Source of the DNA: Thermodesulfovibrio yellowstonii
Lineage (GTDB): Bacteria; Nitrospirota; Thermodesulfovibrionia; Thermodesulfovibrionales; Dissulfurispiraceae
Length of the DNA: 60,376 nucleotides
Assembly (NCBI GenBank): GCA_020724365.1
Contig: DYHD01000007.1
Coordinates: forward strand, 1-60,376
Direction: 5' to 3'
A program made the position numbers and the translations under genes. The notes below the pieces were generated by a model. It had not been told where the DNA came from. It saw only the letters and a list, made by a program, of their open reading frames with translations, and did not search any database. Shown piece by piece: positions 26,981 to 38,381 of the stretch. The stretch's first letter is position 1, and every line of letters starts with the position of its first letter.

Positions 26981-28678
26981 GTGGAAATAAGTAATCTCAC
27001 AAGAAAATTTAAATCAGCAAAAAGACTTCAGCAGATTATCAATGTTTTTCTAAAATATGGTTTTGGGCAGGTTATAGACCAAATACAACTTGGCAGATAC
27101 ATTCCTTTTAAAAAGAGATTGCAGTCATTTGGTATGTGGCCTGCCCTTAAAGGTCCTACAGTCCCAGAAAGGCTTCGATTGGCTTTTTCTGAATTAGGAC
27201 CCTCGTTTATTAAATTAGCACAGCTTCTTTCATCACGCCCAGATCTTATTACCTCAGAGTATGCCAATGAATTCAAGAAACTTCAGGATGAAGTGCCTCC
27301 TTTTGATTTTCAGAATGCTAAAAAAATTATCGAAGAGGAAATAGGAAAGCCTCTTCAAAGCATATTCCTTGATTTTACTAATATTCCTATTGCTGCAGCA
27401 TCTATTGCTCAGGTTCATAAAGCTGTTTTGCTTGATGGTAGTTCCGTAGTTATAAAGGTTCAGAGACCAGAGATAAAAGAGATTATTGAGTCTGATCTAA
27501 ACATATTAAATACAATTGCCCGCCTTCTTTTAAAATATATTCCTGAAAGCAGGTTTTTTAATCCCATAGGCATCGTTGAAGAATTTTCTAAAACGATCGT
27601 AAAAGAACTCGATTTTCTTATGGAATCAAGAAATTGCATGAGAATGAGGAATGATTTCCAGAACAATCCTAATGTCTATATTCCAAAGATCTATCCTAAA
27701 TATACCACTGAAAAAGTGCTTGTAATGGAGAGGATAGAGGGGGTGAGGATTGACGATATTGAGGCTATAGATGCAATGAAGCTTGATAGGAAAAGGCTCG
27801 CTAAAATAGGCATTGACGCATATTTTAGACAGATACTCGAAAAAGGTTTTTTTCATGCTGACCCTCATCCAGGAAACATATTAGTAAGACATGATGGGGT
27901 CATCTGTTTTCTGGATTTTGGGATTGTAGGCAGGGTCTCGGATGAACTTAAGGAGATGATGGCAAATACATTCATGGCTATAATGGAGAGGGATTTTGAT
28001 CATCTGATTGACCAATATGTTGAATTAGGCATAGTGCCTGAAGATATTGATATTGAATCCTTTAGGAGGGAGTTCAAAACAGACATTAGAGATCTTCTAG
28101 AACCCCTTTATGGATTAAAACTCCAGCAGATAAATTTCACTCAGTATGTTGAGACTCTTATACGGCTTGCAACAAAGTATAATCTAAAGATTCCTTCTGA
28201 TCTGCTTTTGATAAATAAAACCCTATTGATACTTGAGAATTTAGCACGACAGCTTAACCCTGACCTTGATTTTATTGCTGAAGCCGAGCCATATGCATCA
28301 AAAATAGTCATGAAACAGGTAAGTCCTTCGAGGCTTTTTGAAAAAGCAAAAAAGAATGTAATAGATATAGGGGACTTTGTATTCTTTTTACCTAAAAACA
28401 TGACAAAGCTTTTAAAAAAGGCGATTAAAGATGATATACAGGTAAAGATGTTTCATGTCAATCTTCCTGATTTTATAAAGGATATGGACAAGGCGAGCAA
28501 TCGAATAGCCTTTGCGATGGTTGTAAGTTCTATCATTCTTAGTTCTGCCATAATGCACGCTGCAGGGGTTGAACCGAGAATATTTGGTTTTTCATTTTTT
28601 GGGCTAATCTCTTTTGCGTTTGCCTTTCTGCTGGGCGTATGGCTCATAATCTCCATAATTAGATCTGGAAGACTTTGA
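26981..28678 (+). CDS. UbiB/ABC1 (AarF)-family atypical kinase
   Basis: 565 residues starting at GTG 26981. Family motifs are the KxGQ-like segment FSELGPSFIKLAQLLSSRPD, the Ala-rich loop IAAASIAQVHKA, VVIKVQRP, and the catalytic FFHADPHPGNI plus CFLDFGIVG. Two membrane helices close the chain (about 510-560). In aerobes UbiB supports quinone synthesis; here it may act in lipid or menaquinone metabolism. It pairs with the phasin-like gene 12 bp upstream. Confidence 0.9.
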   Translation: MEISNLTRKFKSAKRLQQIINVFLKYGFGQVIDQIQLGRYIPFKKRLQSFGMWPALKGPTVPERLRLAFSELGPSFIKLAQLLSSRPDLITSEYANEFKKLQDEVPPFDFQNAKKIIEEEIGKPLQSIFLDFTNIPIAAASIAQVHKAVLLDGSSVVIKVQRPEIKEIIESDLNILNTIARLLLKYIPESRFFNPIGIVEEFSKTIVKELDFLMESRNCMRMRNDFQNNPNVYIPKIYPKYTTEKVLVMERIEGVRIDDIEAIDAMKLDRKRLAKIGIDAYFRQILEKGFFHADPHPGNILVRHDGVICFLDFGIVGRVSDELKEMMANTFMAIMERDFDHLIDQYVELGIVPEDIDIESFRREFKTDIRDLLEPLYGLKLQQINFTQYVETLIRLATKYNLKIPSDLLLINKTLLILENLARQLNPDLDFIAEAEPYASKIVMKQVSPSRLFEKAKKNVIDIGDFVFFLPKNMTKLLKKAIKDDIQVKMFHVNLPDFIKDMDKASNRIAFAMVVSSIILSSAIMHAAGVEPRIFGFSFFGLISFAFAFLLGVWLIISIIRSGRL

Positions 28679-28744
28679 AAAACAATTATATAATCATTGG
28701 CAGCAAGAGAGACAATCATCGGGGCTTTCAAGGTGCTACAAATA

Positions 28745-28780
28745 ATAATCAGGGATTTCATGAGTGAAATCCCTGATTAT
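28745..28780. terminator. 16-bp perfect hairpin between converging genes
   Basis: ATAATCAGGGATTTCA pairs with TGAAATCCCTGATTAT around TGAG. It lies between the UbiB-like gene (plus) and folD (minus). T-runs are short on both sides, but the stem is very strong, so a bidirectional terminator is likely. Confidence 0.6.
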
Positions 28781-28815
28781 ATAAAATTTCAAAATATTAC
28801 TGCTATTTTATTCTA

Positions 28816-28960
28816 GAATGAAACTTTGTAGATTTGACTGTGTTTTTCATTAACATTAGTAATTACCATAGATCCTACGCCGCATGGAACTGGGGTAATA
28901 GTATACCAGCAATCTCTTTTGCAGCATCAAAATCTATATCGCTTTTGAATATAATCATCA
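28816..28960 (-). pseudogene. Frameshifted C-terminal remnant of a second (older) folD
   Basis: Reading the minus strand, one frame gives SDIDFDAAKEIAG. After a frame change it continues TITPVPCGVGSMVITNV and ends at TAG 28816-28818. These are the consecutive last two conserved blocks of FolD (GDVDFxxAKEIA, ITPVPGGVGPMT). The piece is AT-rich like the rest of the window and lies directly downstream of the intact, GC-richer folD. It appears to be what remains of the resident gene after the newcomer arrived. Confidence 0.8.
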
Positions 28961-28965
28961 ATCAA

Positions 28966-29823
28966 TTACGCATTCTGCATTTCACATGCCATGATGGTAT
29001 GTTTGCACAGCACGGAAGTCGTAATCGAGCCTACACCTCCGGGAACCGGGCTGATTTTGCTTACAATGGGTTCAACCTGAGCAAAATCCACATCGCCGCA
29101 GTATTTTCCGGGATTGTCTGGGTCAGGGTTGATGCCCACATCAATAACCGTCTGTCCTGCTTTGAAGAAATTGCCTTTGAGCATTTTTGCCTTGCCAACT
29201 GCCGCAATCACGATTTCTCCGTCCTGACACACTCCGGGCAGATTTTCTGTCCGGGAATGGCAAATTGTCACTGTGCCGTTTTCCCGCAGCAGAAGCATTG
29301 CCAGAGGTTTGCCTACAACCAGAGAGCGTCCTACAACCACACATTTTTTGCCATTGATCGGAATATTATAAAAATGGAGCATTTCCATGCACGCGCTGGG
29401 GGTGCAGGGGGGAAATCCAGTGGGATCATCGGTAAAAACTTTTGCCGCGCCGCTGGAGGTGAGGCAGTCCACATCTTTTTCAACTGGAATCAGGGTTCTG
29501 ATTTTACGCTCATTGAGATGTTTGGGCAGAGGCGAAAACATCAGTATGCCATTCACATCTTTTTTCGCTCCGATTTCAGTCACTGCTTTTTCAAAAGCCG
29601 CCTGATCTATGGTTTCTGGATATTCAAATACCTCACAGTCCATACCCACGCTTGTACAGGTCTTTTTTGCACCACCTTCATAAAACAGATCATCCGGACG
29701 CGCGCCCACACGGATAATACCGAGTTTCGGGGTTGTTCCTTTAGCTTTCAGCGCCTCAACTCGTTTGATCATATCTTCTTTCATTGCATCTGCAACCGGT
29801 TTTGCTTTTAGAACTTCAGCCAT
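28966..29823 (-). CDS. folD: Bifunctional methylenetetrahydrofolate dehydrogenase/cyclohydrolase FolD
   Basis: 285 residues. It has the FolD signatures [14 protein letters not shown], the [15 protein letters not shown] segment, the nucleotide-binding [18 protein letters not shown], and [17 protein letters not shown]. It oxidises methylene-THF and hydrolyses methenyl-THF. AGGAGGT precedes ATG 29823. Two 60-base samples (29041-29100, 29701-29760) contain 31 and 33 G+C, against 15 at 27001-27060. Composition and its clostridial-like sequence style indicate transfer, together with fchA. The catalytic Lys region ([14 protein letters not shown]) differs from the usual YxxxK surroundings (FYEGGAKK), so cyclohydrolase activity may be altered, leaving that step to FchA. 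Confidence 0.92.
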   Translation of the reverse strand: MAEVLKAKPVADAMKEDMIKRVEALKAKGTTPKLGIIRVGARPDDLFYEGGAKKTCTSVGMDCEVFEYPETIDQAAFEKAVTEIGAKKDVNGILMFSPLPKHLNERKIRTLIPVEKDVDCLTSSGAAKVFTDDPTGFPPCTPSACMEMLHFYNIPINGKKCVVVGRSLVVGKPLAMLLLRENGTVTICHSRTENLPGVCQDGEIVIAAVGKAKMLKGNFFKAGQTVIDVGINPDPDNPGKYCGDVDFAQVEPIVSKISPVPGGVGSITTSVLCKHTIMACEMQNA

Positions 29824-29841
29824 TATAAGTGTACCTCCTAA

Positions 29842-30477
29842 TTATTTTGAAAGTTTGGAAATAACCAGATTCAAAGTTTCATCCGCAATTTTACAACCAT
29901 CACTAACCAGACGATCCATTTCTTCTTTGGTGGATCTGACAAAATTCTGGTCTTTGATGGTGTTGAGGTTGATAATAACATTCAGTTTGCCGGAAATCAG
30001 CGCGGCTTTCATAAACACTACGCCGCAGCCCACATCAGAAATAGCAAGCATGGTTCCGATCTGTCCCATGCGCTGATGAATTTTGATGCCTTCATAAGCC
30101 TTGCGCATAATATCCATTGGTACGGAGCATGCTATTTTGGAGCACTCCTCCATGGTTTCTTCCTTGAATTTGATTTCTTCCGGTGTGCTTTTAGGAAGAC
30201 CGTAGGCTTTGGATAAAGGCTCGAACACTTCAGCATCTTTGTCTACTAGTGTTTCCAGTTCGGAAATAACTTTGCAACCTTTTTCAAGCAGGTCTTTGAC
30301 CTCAGGCTCCACATCCGCATATTTTTTCTTACCGAGCGTGAGATTGCCGACCATGTTGGAAAGCGCCATGCCGATTGCGCCGCCCATTGCTGCTGCTCCG
30401 CCGCCGCCCGGAACCGGGGCTTTGGATGCCAATACTTCGATAAAGTCCTTGCAGGATTTGTCAACCATTGATGCCAT
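29842..30477 (-). CDS. fchA: Methenyltetrahydrofolate cyclohydrolase / cyclodeaminase-family protein (FchA)
   Basis: 211 residues of the FTCD_C family. It begins with FIEVLASKAPVPGGGGAAAM, the glycine-rich folate site, and has conserved helical segments through to ALISGKLNVIINLNTIKD. In acetogenic clostridia FchA converts methenyl-THF to formyl-THF in the Wood-Ljungdahl methyl branch. AAGGAGGG precedes ATG 30477. It is 18 bp upstream of folD and shares its higher GC content, so the two travel as one cassette. Confidence 0.88.
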   Translation of the reverse strand: MASMVDKSCKDFIEVLASKAPVPGGGGAAAMGGAIGMALSNMVGNLTLGKKKYADVEPEVKDLLEKGCKVISELETLVDKDAEVFEPLSKAYGLPKSTPEEIKFKEETMEECSKIACSVPMDIMRKAYEGIKIHQRMGQIGTMLAISDVGCGVVFMKAALISGKLNVIINLNTIKDQNFVRSTKEEMDRLVSDGCKIADETLNLVISKLSK

Positions 30478-30561
30478 GCTTAAGTTTCCCTCCTTATTGG
30501 TTGTTGATTAAAAAGCCTTGCAAATAAGCATTCTATAAGATATATTTTTATTCTAATCTTC

Positions 30562-31122
30562 TCAATCCTTCCTTTTAATCAGTTCGAGCATCTCATCCCT
30601 TGTGCTCTGCTTACTTCTGAATATTCCCCTCACTGCAGAGGTTACTGTTTTTGAACCCGGTTTTTTAATGCCTCTCATGCTCATGCACAGATGTTCAGCG
30701 TCAATAATTACCATGCAACCTTTTGGTTTAAGTCGTTGAGAGATAATATCTGCTAATTGAGAGGTCAATCTCTCCTGCACCTGTGGCCTCTTGGCAAGGA
30801 GTTCTAAAGCCTTTACAAGCTCGCTTATTCCAACAATCTTACCGTTTGGTATATATGCAATATGGGCTTTGCCAAAAAAAGGTAGTAAGTGATGTTCGCA
30901 TATAGAATAAAATGGGATATCTTTCAGCAGAACCATTTCATCATGGGTTTCACCCTCGATTGGTTTGAGCAAATCCTCATCAGGGGTTTTAAGACCTGAA
31001 AATATTTCAGCATACATTCTGGAAACGCGTTCAGGTGTATCTTTAATGCCTGGTCTTGCTATATTCTCGCCAATACCATCTAATATTAAAGCCACACCTT
31101 TTTCAATTTTTTTAAGATCCAT
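30562..31122 (-). CDS. folE: GTP cyclohydrolase I
   Basis: 186-residue enzyme for the first step of folate/pterin synthesis. Motifs include [34 protein letters not shown] (zinc ligands Cys/His), [11 protein letters not shown] and [18 protein letters not shown]. Length is normal. Its start overlaps the end of the MTHFS gene by 11 bp. Unlike the following fchA-folD pair, it has the local AT-rich composition. Confidence 0.96.
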   Translation of the reverse strand: MDLKKIEKGVALILDGIGENIARPGIKDTPERVSRMYAEIFSGLKTPDEDLLKPIEGETHDEMVLLKDIPFYSICEHHLLPFFGKAHIAYIPNGKIVGISELVKALELLAKRPQVQERLTSQLADIISQRLKPKGCMVIIDAEHLCMSMRGIKKPGSKTVTSAVRGIFRSKQSTRDEMLELIKRKD

Positions 31123-31681
31123 TTTTTGTTATTATTCTTCTATCTGTAATGATTTTATCCATTTTAATATCATGTGATTCTGCAGGAACTGAAGCCACAA
31201 TCTGTTCCTCATATGCAAGAGCTATAGCAGGAGAGGATTTTTCGTTGAGCAATTTATCATAAAAACCTTTACCATAGCCAAGCCTGTTACAATGTTCATC
31301 AAAAGCTACACCAGGAACGATAATTAAATCAAGATCATTTATTTGCAAAATTCTATCACTTGGAAGAAATGGTTCGGGTATATTTTGATAGCCAGCATGA
31401 AGCTCACTTAAATCCTTTATCTCATAAATATCAAGCTGAAAAGACTCACTATTAACCTTAGGAAGGACAACAGTTTTATTGATTGAGATACAGTCTTTTA
31501 TCAATGCAAATGTATCAACTTCGCTTTTATATGAGGCATAAAAAAGAACCTTGTTGGCTCTTTTAAATTCGGGCAGCATAAGTAGAGAATTTCTTATAGA
31601 GTTATCTTTTGTCTTTTTTTCTTCTTCTCTAATAGAGTCTCTTTGCTTGAGAACCTGCTTTCTAATTTCACGCTTGTTCAT
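31112..31681 (-). CDS. 5-formyltetrahydrofolate cyclo-ligase (MTHFS)
   Basis: 189 residues. An N-terminal [11 protein letters not shown] segment and the C-terminal [28 protein letters not shown] motif are diagnostic of the YgfA/MTHFS family, which turns 5-formyl-THF into methenyl-THF using ATP. It sits between cooC (immediately upstream) and folE, in a one-carbon operon. Confidence 0.94.
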   Translation of the reverse strand: MNKREIRKQVLKQRDSIREEEKKTKDNSIRNSLLMLPEFKRANKVLFYASYKSEVDTFALIKDCISINKTVVLPKVNSESFQLDIYEIKDLSELHAGYQNIPEPFLPSDRILQINDLDLIIVPGVAFDEHCNRLGYGKGFYDKLLNEKSSPAIALAYEEQIVASVPAESHDIKMDKIITDRRIITKNGS

Positions 31682-32458
31682 TTAGGATATATATTGCTGC
31701 AGTTTCCTTTTTATCTCCTGCACTTCATTTACCATCTCAGGAGCCCTATCAAATGGGGAAATACCACTAATATCAGCATCCATAACCGATTGATTAAATT
31801 TCAAGGCTCCTAAAAGATTCATACCTTTTATATTGTCTCGGAGAAATGCTATATCAGCATCATTTCTGACTTTGTTTGCTACTACGAAGACCTCTTTAAC
31901 TCCAAGACCTTTAGCCAGATCCTTAACTGTATTAGCAGTTTGAACGCTTCTTTGTCCTGGCTCCACTACAACTATAAACGCATCAACACCTTCTGCTGTG
32001 CCCCTTGTAAGATGTTCAATGCCAGCTTCCATATCTACTATTACTACTTCATCTCTCTCCACTACAAGGTGTTTAAGTAGTCTTCTTAAAAGGGCGCTTT
32101 CCGGACAGTAACATCCTGATGCTGCTACTTTAGCTTTGCCCATTACGAGTAAGGTAATACCATTAGTTTTATAGCCAATACCTTCAGGGATATCATCAAC
32201 CTTTGGGTTCAGCCTGAACATGCCTCCGGTAGTTCCGGGCTTGACACCTGTCCTTTCCTCAATGAGTTGAGACATCTCTGCAAGAGGTCTAATAGTTCCG
32301 ATATCGGAGGCTTTCACTCCCAATGCTTGAGCAAGATTAGCATCAGGGTCAGCATCAACGGCTATTACCTTTTTGCCCTCAGAAGCAAATAAATAGCTCA
32401 ATATAGCAGAAAGAGTAGTTTTACCTACTCCGCCTTTACCTGTTATTGCGATTTTCAT
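31682..32458 (-). CDS. cooC: CO dehydrogenase maturation ATPase CooC
   Basis: 258-residue MinD/SIMIBI ATPase with deviant Walker A GKGGVGKTTLSA, the VDADPDANLAQALG segment and the CxC motif of CooC (SGCYCPESALL), which binds metal at the dimer interface. It inserts nickel into CO dehydrogenase/acetyl-CoA synthase. The catalytic CODH genes are not in this window; presence of CooC implies they exist elsewhere. It abuts the MTHFS gene with no gap. Confidence 0.92.
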   Translation of the reverse strand: MKIAITGKGGVGKTTLSAILSYLFASEGKKVIAVDADPDANLAQALGVKASDIGTIRPLAEMSQLIEERTGVKPGTTGGMFRLNPKVDDIPEGIGYKTNGITLLVMGKAKVAASGCYCPESALLRRLLKHLVVERDEVVIVDMEAGIEHLTRGTAEGVDAFIVVVEPGQRSVQTANTVKDLAKGLGVKEVFVVANKVRNDADIAFLRDNIKGMNLLGALKFNQSVMDADISGISPFDRAPEMVNEVQEIKRKLQQYIS

Positions 32459-32591
32459 AAAATGAAGTATAACATATTTAATTTAATTTATAGAAAGAAA
32501 ACTGAAAAATCATATCTATAAAATTTTCACCTACAGCCATAGGAATATAATACAATTTTCTATGCCAAATTATTCTCTTAATTTTTGATTA

Positions 32592-33611
32592 TCAAACCCT
32601 CATTAAAATATCACTGTTAATATTATTTAAATCCTGAACTCCTGTTAAAAGCATCGCATGTTTAAGTTCATCTTTTATTTTATTTAATATAGTTCTCACT
32701 CCTTCTTTCCTGCCTCCGAATGCTCCTATTATGAGAGGTCTGCCAAGAAGAACAATATCAGCTCCCAATGCAAGAAGTTTTAAAACATCTGCTCCACTTC
32801 TAACACCGCCATCTGCAATAATTGTTACCTTACCCTTCAGATGAGTTGCTATCTCCGGCAGAACAGCAGCAGCGCCAGGGGTATAATCAAGGATTCTACC
32901 TCCATGATTAGAGATTACTATTGCTGAAACTCCACAATCAGCTGCAATAACAGCTTCAGAGAGAGTCATAATCCCTTTTACTATAAAAGGTAATTCCGTT
33001 GAAGCTATTATCGCTTCAAGCTCTTTGGGAGTTTTTGTCTCTACTGGCTGCCCTTTCATTGCCATGATAATTAAGCCCGCTGCATCAATATCTACACCCA
33101 CAGCTACTGCGCCAGCATCTTCTGCAAGACGGATGCGTTTAATAATTTCATCATTAAGTCGCGGCTTTATAATTGCGATACCTTTTCCATTATTTTTTCT
33201 GATAGCATTTAGTCCGCTCTCATAAAAAGTTGGGTCTGCCCCATCACCACACATTCCGAGAGTATCAGCGAGTAATGAGCCTGAGATTATATCCTCAATA
33301 AATTCAGCTTCGGTTAATTGACCTCCCATATTGTATGAAGCTCCTGTCATCGGAGCTGATAAAACTGGGAAACTTAGTTGTTGATTGAAAAAAAACTTAA
33401 AAGTAGAGGGATTTTTAACATTATGAATAGTCCGCATATTAAGCTTGTATTTTGCTAATGCCTCAAGGTTTGCTCTGAAAGAATTTCCCGTCCCTATTCC
33501 ACCCATGCCGGGAACCTCACCTGCACAAGTTCTGCCTTCGCAAACAGGGCATACTCTACAAAATCCTACAAGTTTTTCACGAGCAATTTTTCTGAGTTCT
33601 TTGATATCCAT
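32592..33611 (-). CDS. FMN-dependent alpha-hydroxy-acid dehydrogenase-like protein with Cys-rich N-terminus
   Basis: 339-residue TIM barrel of the lactate oxidase/glycolate oxidase and IPP isomerase type 2 superfamily. FMN/substrate motifs are VLSAPMTGASYNMGG, IVISNHGGRILD, IIADGGVRSGADVLK and VLLGRPLI. Four cysteines cluster near the N-terminus (Cys18, 21, 24, 29: FCRVCPVCEGRTC), perhaps a metal or iron-sulfur site, unlike aerobic oxidases. In an anaerobe it is more likely a dehydrogenase. It is separated from cooC by 133 bp. Substrate is unknown. Confidence 0.8.
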   Translation of the reverse strand: MDIKELRKIAREKLVGFCRVCPVCEGRTCAGEVPGMGGIGTGNSFRANLEALAKYKLNMRTIHNVKNPSTFKFFFNQQLSFPVLSAPMTGASYNMGGQLTEAEFIEDIISGSLLADTLGMCGDGADPTFYESGLNAIRKNNGKGIAIIKPRLNDEIIKRIRLAEDAGAVAVGVDIDAAGLIIMAMKGQPVETKTPKELEAIIASTELPFIVKGIMTLSEAVIAADCGVSAIVISNHGGRILDYTPGAAAVLPEIATHLKGKVTIIADGGVRSGADVLKLLALGADIVLLGRPLIIGAFGGRKEGVRTILNKIKDELKHAMLLTGVQDLNNINSDILMRV

Positions 33612-33711
33612 ATAAAAACTCCTTTAATAAAATAACAGGTGAATGTCTAATAAGATAGACTAATAGAATTGTTCATTTGTCGTCAATATAAATGACCACG
33701 GAATTATGGAA

Positions 33712-33741
33712 TTGACTTTCCCCCCTTTATTAAGCTAAATT
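33712..33741 (+). promoter_or_regulatory. Candidate promoter of rplU-rpmA
   Basis: TTGACT (33712-33717) and TAAATT (33736-33741) are spaced by 18 bp, 31 bp before the rplU start, with TTGGAGG between. The -10 match is mediocre. Confidence 0.35.
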
Positions 33742-33772
33742 ATATCTTTAATTATTTTGGAGGTTCATATAA

Positions 33773-34087
33773 ATGTATGCTCTTATAGAGGCTGCGGGTA
33801 AACAGATAAAGGTTTCTTCAGGTGATCAAATAAAGATTGACAATATTCAGGGAGAAATAAATTCTGAGATAATGCTTAACAAAGTTCTAATGATTTCAGA
33901 TGAAGAAAAAACAATTTATGGAAGACCATATATAGAAGGTGCTGCAGTTAAAGCTGAGATAATAAAACAAGGCAAGATGCCAAAGGTCATGGTTTTCGGT
34001 CCTGCACCTAAGAAGGCTTGCAAAAGGCTTAAAGGACATAGGCAGCCTTTTAAGGTTTTAAAGATTAAGGAAATAATTGGAGGCTAA
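33773..34087 (+). CDS. rplU: 50S ribosomal protein L21
   Basis: 104 residues. The start [20 protein letters not shown] and the C-terminal [14 protein letters not shown] match L21, a 23S rRNA-binding protein. TTGGAGG precedes the ATG. It is followed 2 bp later by rpmA in the universal rplU-rpmA-obg order. Confidence 0.98.
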   Translation: MYALIEAAGKQIKVSSGDQIKIDNIQGEINSEIMLNKVLMISDEEKTIYGRPYIEGAAVKAEIIKQGKMPKVMVFGPAPKKACKRLKGHRQPFKVLKIKEIIGG

Positions 34088-34089
34088 TA

Positions 34090-34374
34090 ATGGCACATAA
34101 AAAAGGGGTTGGCAGTTCAAAAAACGGTAGAGACAGTGCCTCACAAAGACTTGGTGTAAAGAGGTTTGGAGGTCAGTCTGTAAGAGCTGGCAATATACTT
34201 GTCCGCCAGCGTGGCACAAAGTTTCATCCTGGCACTAATGTAGGCAAAGGCTCTGATGACACTCTTTTTGCGCTTATTGATGGTGTGGTAAAGTTTGAAA
34301 GGAAGGATAAGACACGCACTAAAATTAGCGTTTATCCAATGACTGTTGAAATTCAAGCAGTTCCTATAAATTAA
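34090..34374 (+). CDS. rpmA: 50S ribosomal protein L27
   Basis: 94 residues, beginning [20 protein letters not shown] after the initiator Met and including [20 protein letters not shown]27 reaches the peptidyl-transferase centre. No N-terminal cleavable extension of the Firmicutes type is present. A strong terminator follows 12 bp downstream. Confidence 0.98.
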   Translation: MAHKKGVGSSKNGRDSASQRLGVKRFGGQSVRAGNILVRQRGTKFHPGTNVGKGSDDTLFALIDGVVKFERKDKTRTKISVYPMTVEIQAVPIN

Positions 34375-34386
34375 TATAAAATTCAT

Positions 34387-34424
34387 AAAGAAGGCAGCTT
34401 AAGAATAAAAGCTGCCTTCTTTAT
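34387..34424. terminator. Rho-independent terminator after rpmA
   Basis: AAAGAAGGCAGCTT pairs perfectly with AAGCTGCCTTCTTT (14 bp) around 8 bases, with T-rich DNA after it. Confidence 0.88.
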
Positions 34425-36929
<2,505 letters not shown>

Positions 36930-37098
36930 TTCTTGCTGGTTGAAGACTATGCTTCCTTTCCTTTAGTAAAAAGTTTCATAACCCTATCCCGTTTTATATA
37001 ATCTCTGTAATCATGGGATTCCGTGTCAAGCACGAGATGACTCCAAAAATATCTGTAATTATTTGCTTTAAATACTTTTCATATCAGGAGGTTTGAAA

Positions 37099-37674
37099 AT
37101 GAAGACGATAGCATTTAATGGTAGTGCACGCAAAGATGGCAATACAGCCTATCTTCTTAAAACGGTCTTACATGAACTCGAAAATGAAGGTATAAATACA
37201 GAGATTGTCAATTTAGCAGGACAGCCGATTCAGGGATGTATAGCATGCTATAAATGCTTTTCTAACAAAAACCAAAGATGTGCAGTAGATAATGACATTA
37301 TCAATGATTGCATTTCTAAGATGCTCAGCTCAAATGCTATCTTGCTTGGCTCTCCCACCTATTTTTCAAATGTATCGGCAAGTATGAAGGCATTGATTGA
37401 GAGAAGTGGTATGGTTGCAAGGGCAAACGGAGATATGTTTAAGAGAAAAATTGGTGCAGGTGTTGTCGCAGTCCGCCGAGCAGGAGCTTCACATGTATTT
37501 AGCTCTCTTAATTACTTCTTTTTGATAGGGCAGATGATAGTGCCGGGCTCAAGTTATTGGAACATAGCTATTGGCAGAGAACCTAATGATGTAAAAAATG
37601 ATAATGAGGGGATACAAACAATGAAGACGCTTGGTCAAAATATAGCATGGCTGCTAAAAAAAATTCACTCATAA
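37099..37674 (+). CDS. Iron-sulfur flavoprotein / NADPH-dependent FMN reductase-like protein
   Basis: 191 residues from ATG 37099 (AGGAGG 7 bases upstream; a TTG six bases earlier is less likely). The flavodoxin-like fold begins TIAFNGSARKDGNTA with the FMN phosphate loop and has GSPTYFSNVSASMKALIER. The compact motif CIACYKC plus a fourth Cys (residues 47, 50, 53, 61) matches the archaeal/clostridial iron-sulfur flavoprotein pattern, so a 4Fe-4S cluster is plausible. Electron partner unknown. It converges with aat, the genes being 2 bp apart. Confidence 0.85.
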   Translation: MKTIAFNGSARKDGNTAYLLKTVLHELENEGINTEIVNLAGQPIQGCIACYKCFSNKNQRCAVDNDIINDCISKMLSSNAILLGSPTYFSNVSASMKALIERSGMVARANGDMFKRKIGAGVVAVRRAGASHVFSSLNYFFLIGQMIVPGSSYWNIAIGREPNDVKNDNEGIQTMKTLGQNIAWLLKKIHS

Positions 37675-37676
37675 AA

Positions 37677-38357
37677 TCAAAAGCTGTTGACCCATTTATC
37701 TGTTTTCTTTTTTAATGCAGTTTTTAAAATCCTTATAAACTGGCTACGGGGTATTGTTCTTGCTCCCATATTAATTAAGTGTTTTGTGACAACCTGACAA
37801 TCAATAATTACAAAACCTTGAGACTTTAAATTTTCAACAATTTTTACAAAAGCTACTTTTGAAGCATTGCTCATCTTTGTAAACATTGATTCACCAAAAA
37901 ATACCCCGCCTAAAGCCACTCCATATAATCCCCCCACTAATTCACCCTCATGCCAGCTTTCTACAGAATGTGCATATCCTAAATCATGAAGTTTTATATA
38001 TGCAATGATCATTTCATCAGTAAGCCATGTCCCATAAGAACCCTTTCTTTGGATATGAGCACAATTATTTATTACTTCTTCGAATGCTCTATCTGTAGTA
38101 ATTTTAAAAGAGCCTTTCTTAATTACTTGCTTCAGGCTTCGAGATATTTTCAATTCTTTAGGAAATAAGACAAGGCGAGGGTCTGGCGACCACCATAAGA
38201 TAGGAGATGACTCTACATACCAAGGGAAAATGCCTTTAGAATAAGCTTCTAAAAGTCTTTCACTACTTAAATCGCCTCCGACTGCCAGAAGTCCATCTGC
38301 TTCCGCAAGTTGAGGTGGTGGGAATATTCGTCTGTCTGTCAATTGAAAAATAGCCAT
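37677..38357 (-). CDS. aat: Leucyl/phenylalanyl-tRNA-protein transferase
   Basis: 226 residues. The N-terminal FPPPQLAEADGLLAVGGDLS, then GIFPWYVESSPILWWSPDPR and GGLYGVALGGVFFGESMF, are characteristic of Aat, which adds Leu or Phe to protein N-termini for ClpAP degradation (N-end rule). Last gene of the yajC-secDF-recJ-panB-aat transcription unit. Confidence 0.97.
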   Translation of the reverse strand: MAIFQLTDRRIFPPPQLAEADGLLAVGGDLSSERLLEAYSKGIFPWYVESSPILWWSPDPRLVLFPKELKISRSLKQVIKKGSFKITTDRAFEEVINNCAHIQRKGSYGTWLTDEMIIAYIKLHDLGYAHSVESWHEGELVGGLYGVALGGVFFGESMFTKMSNASKVAFVKIVENLKSQGFVIIDCQVVTKHLINMGARTIPRSQFIRILKTALKKKTDKWVNSF

Positions 38358-38381
38358 TTTAAGAAAAACAGAAGGGATATC

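Noticed and set aside
28834..29811. Long open frame on the plus strand opposite folD
   Set aside because: It is the antisense shadow of the GC-rich folD gene; the minus frame has clear FolD motifs and a ribosome site.
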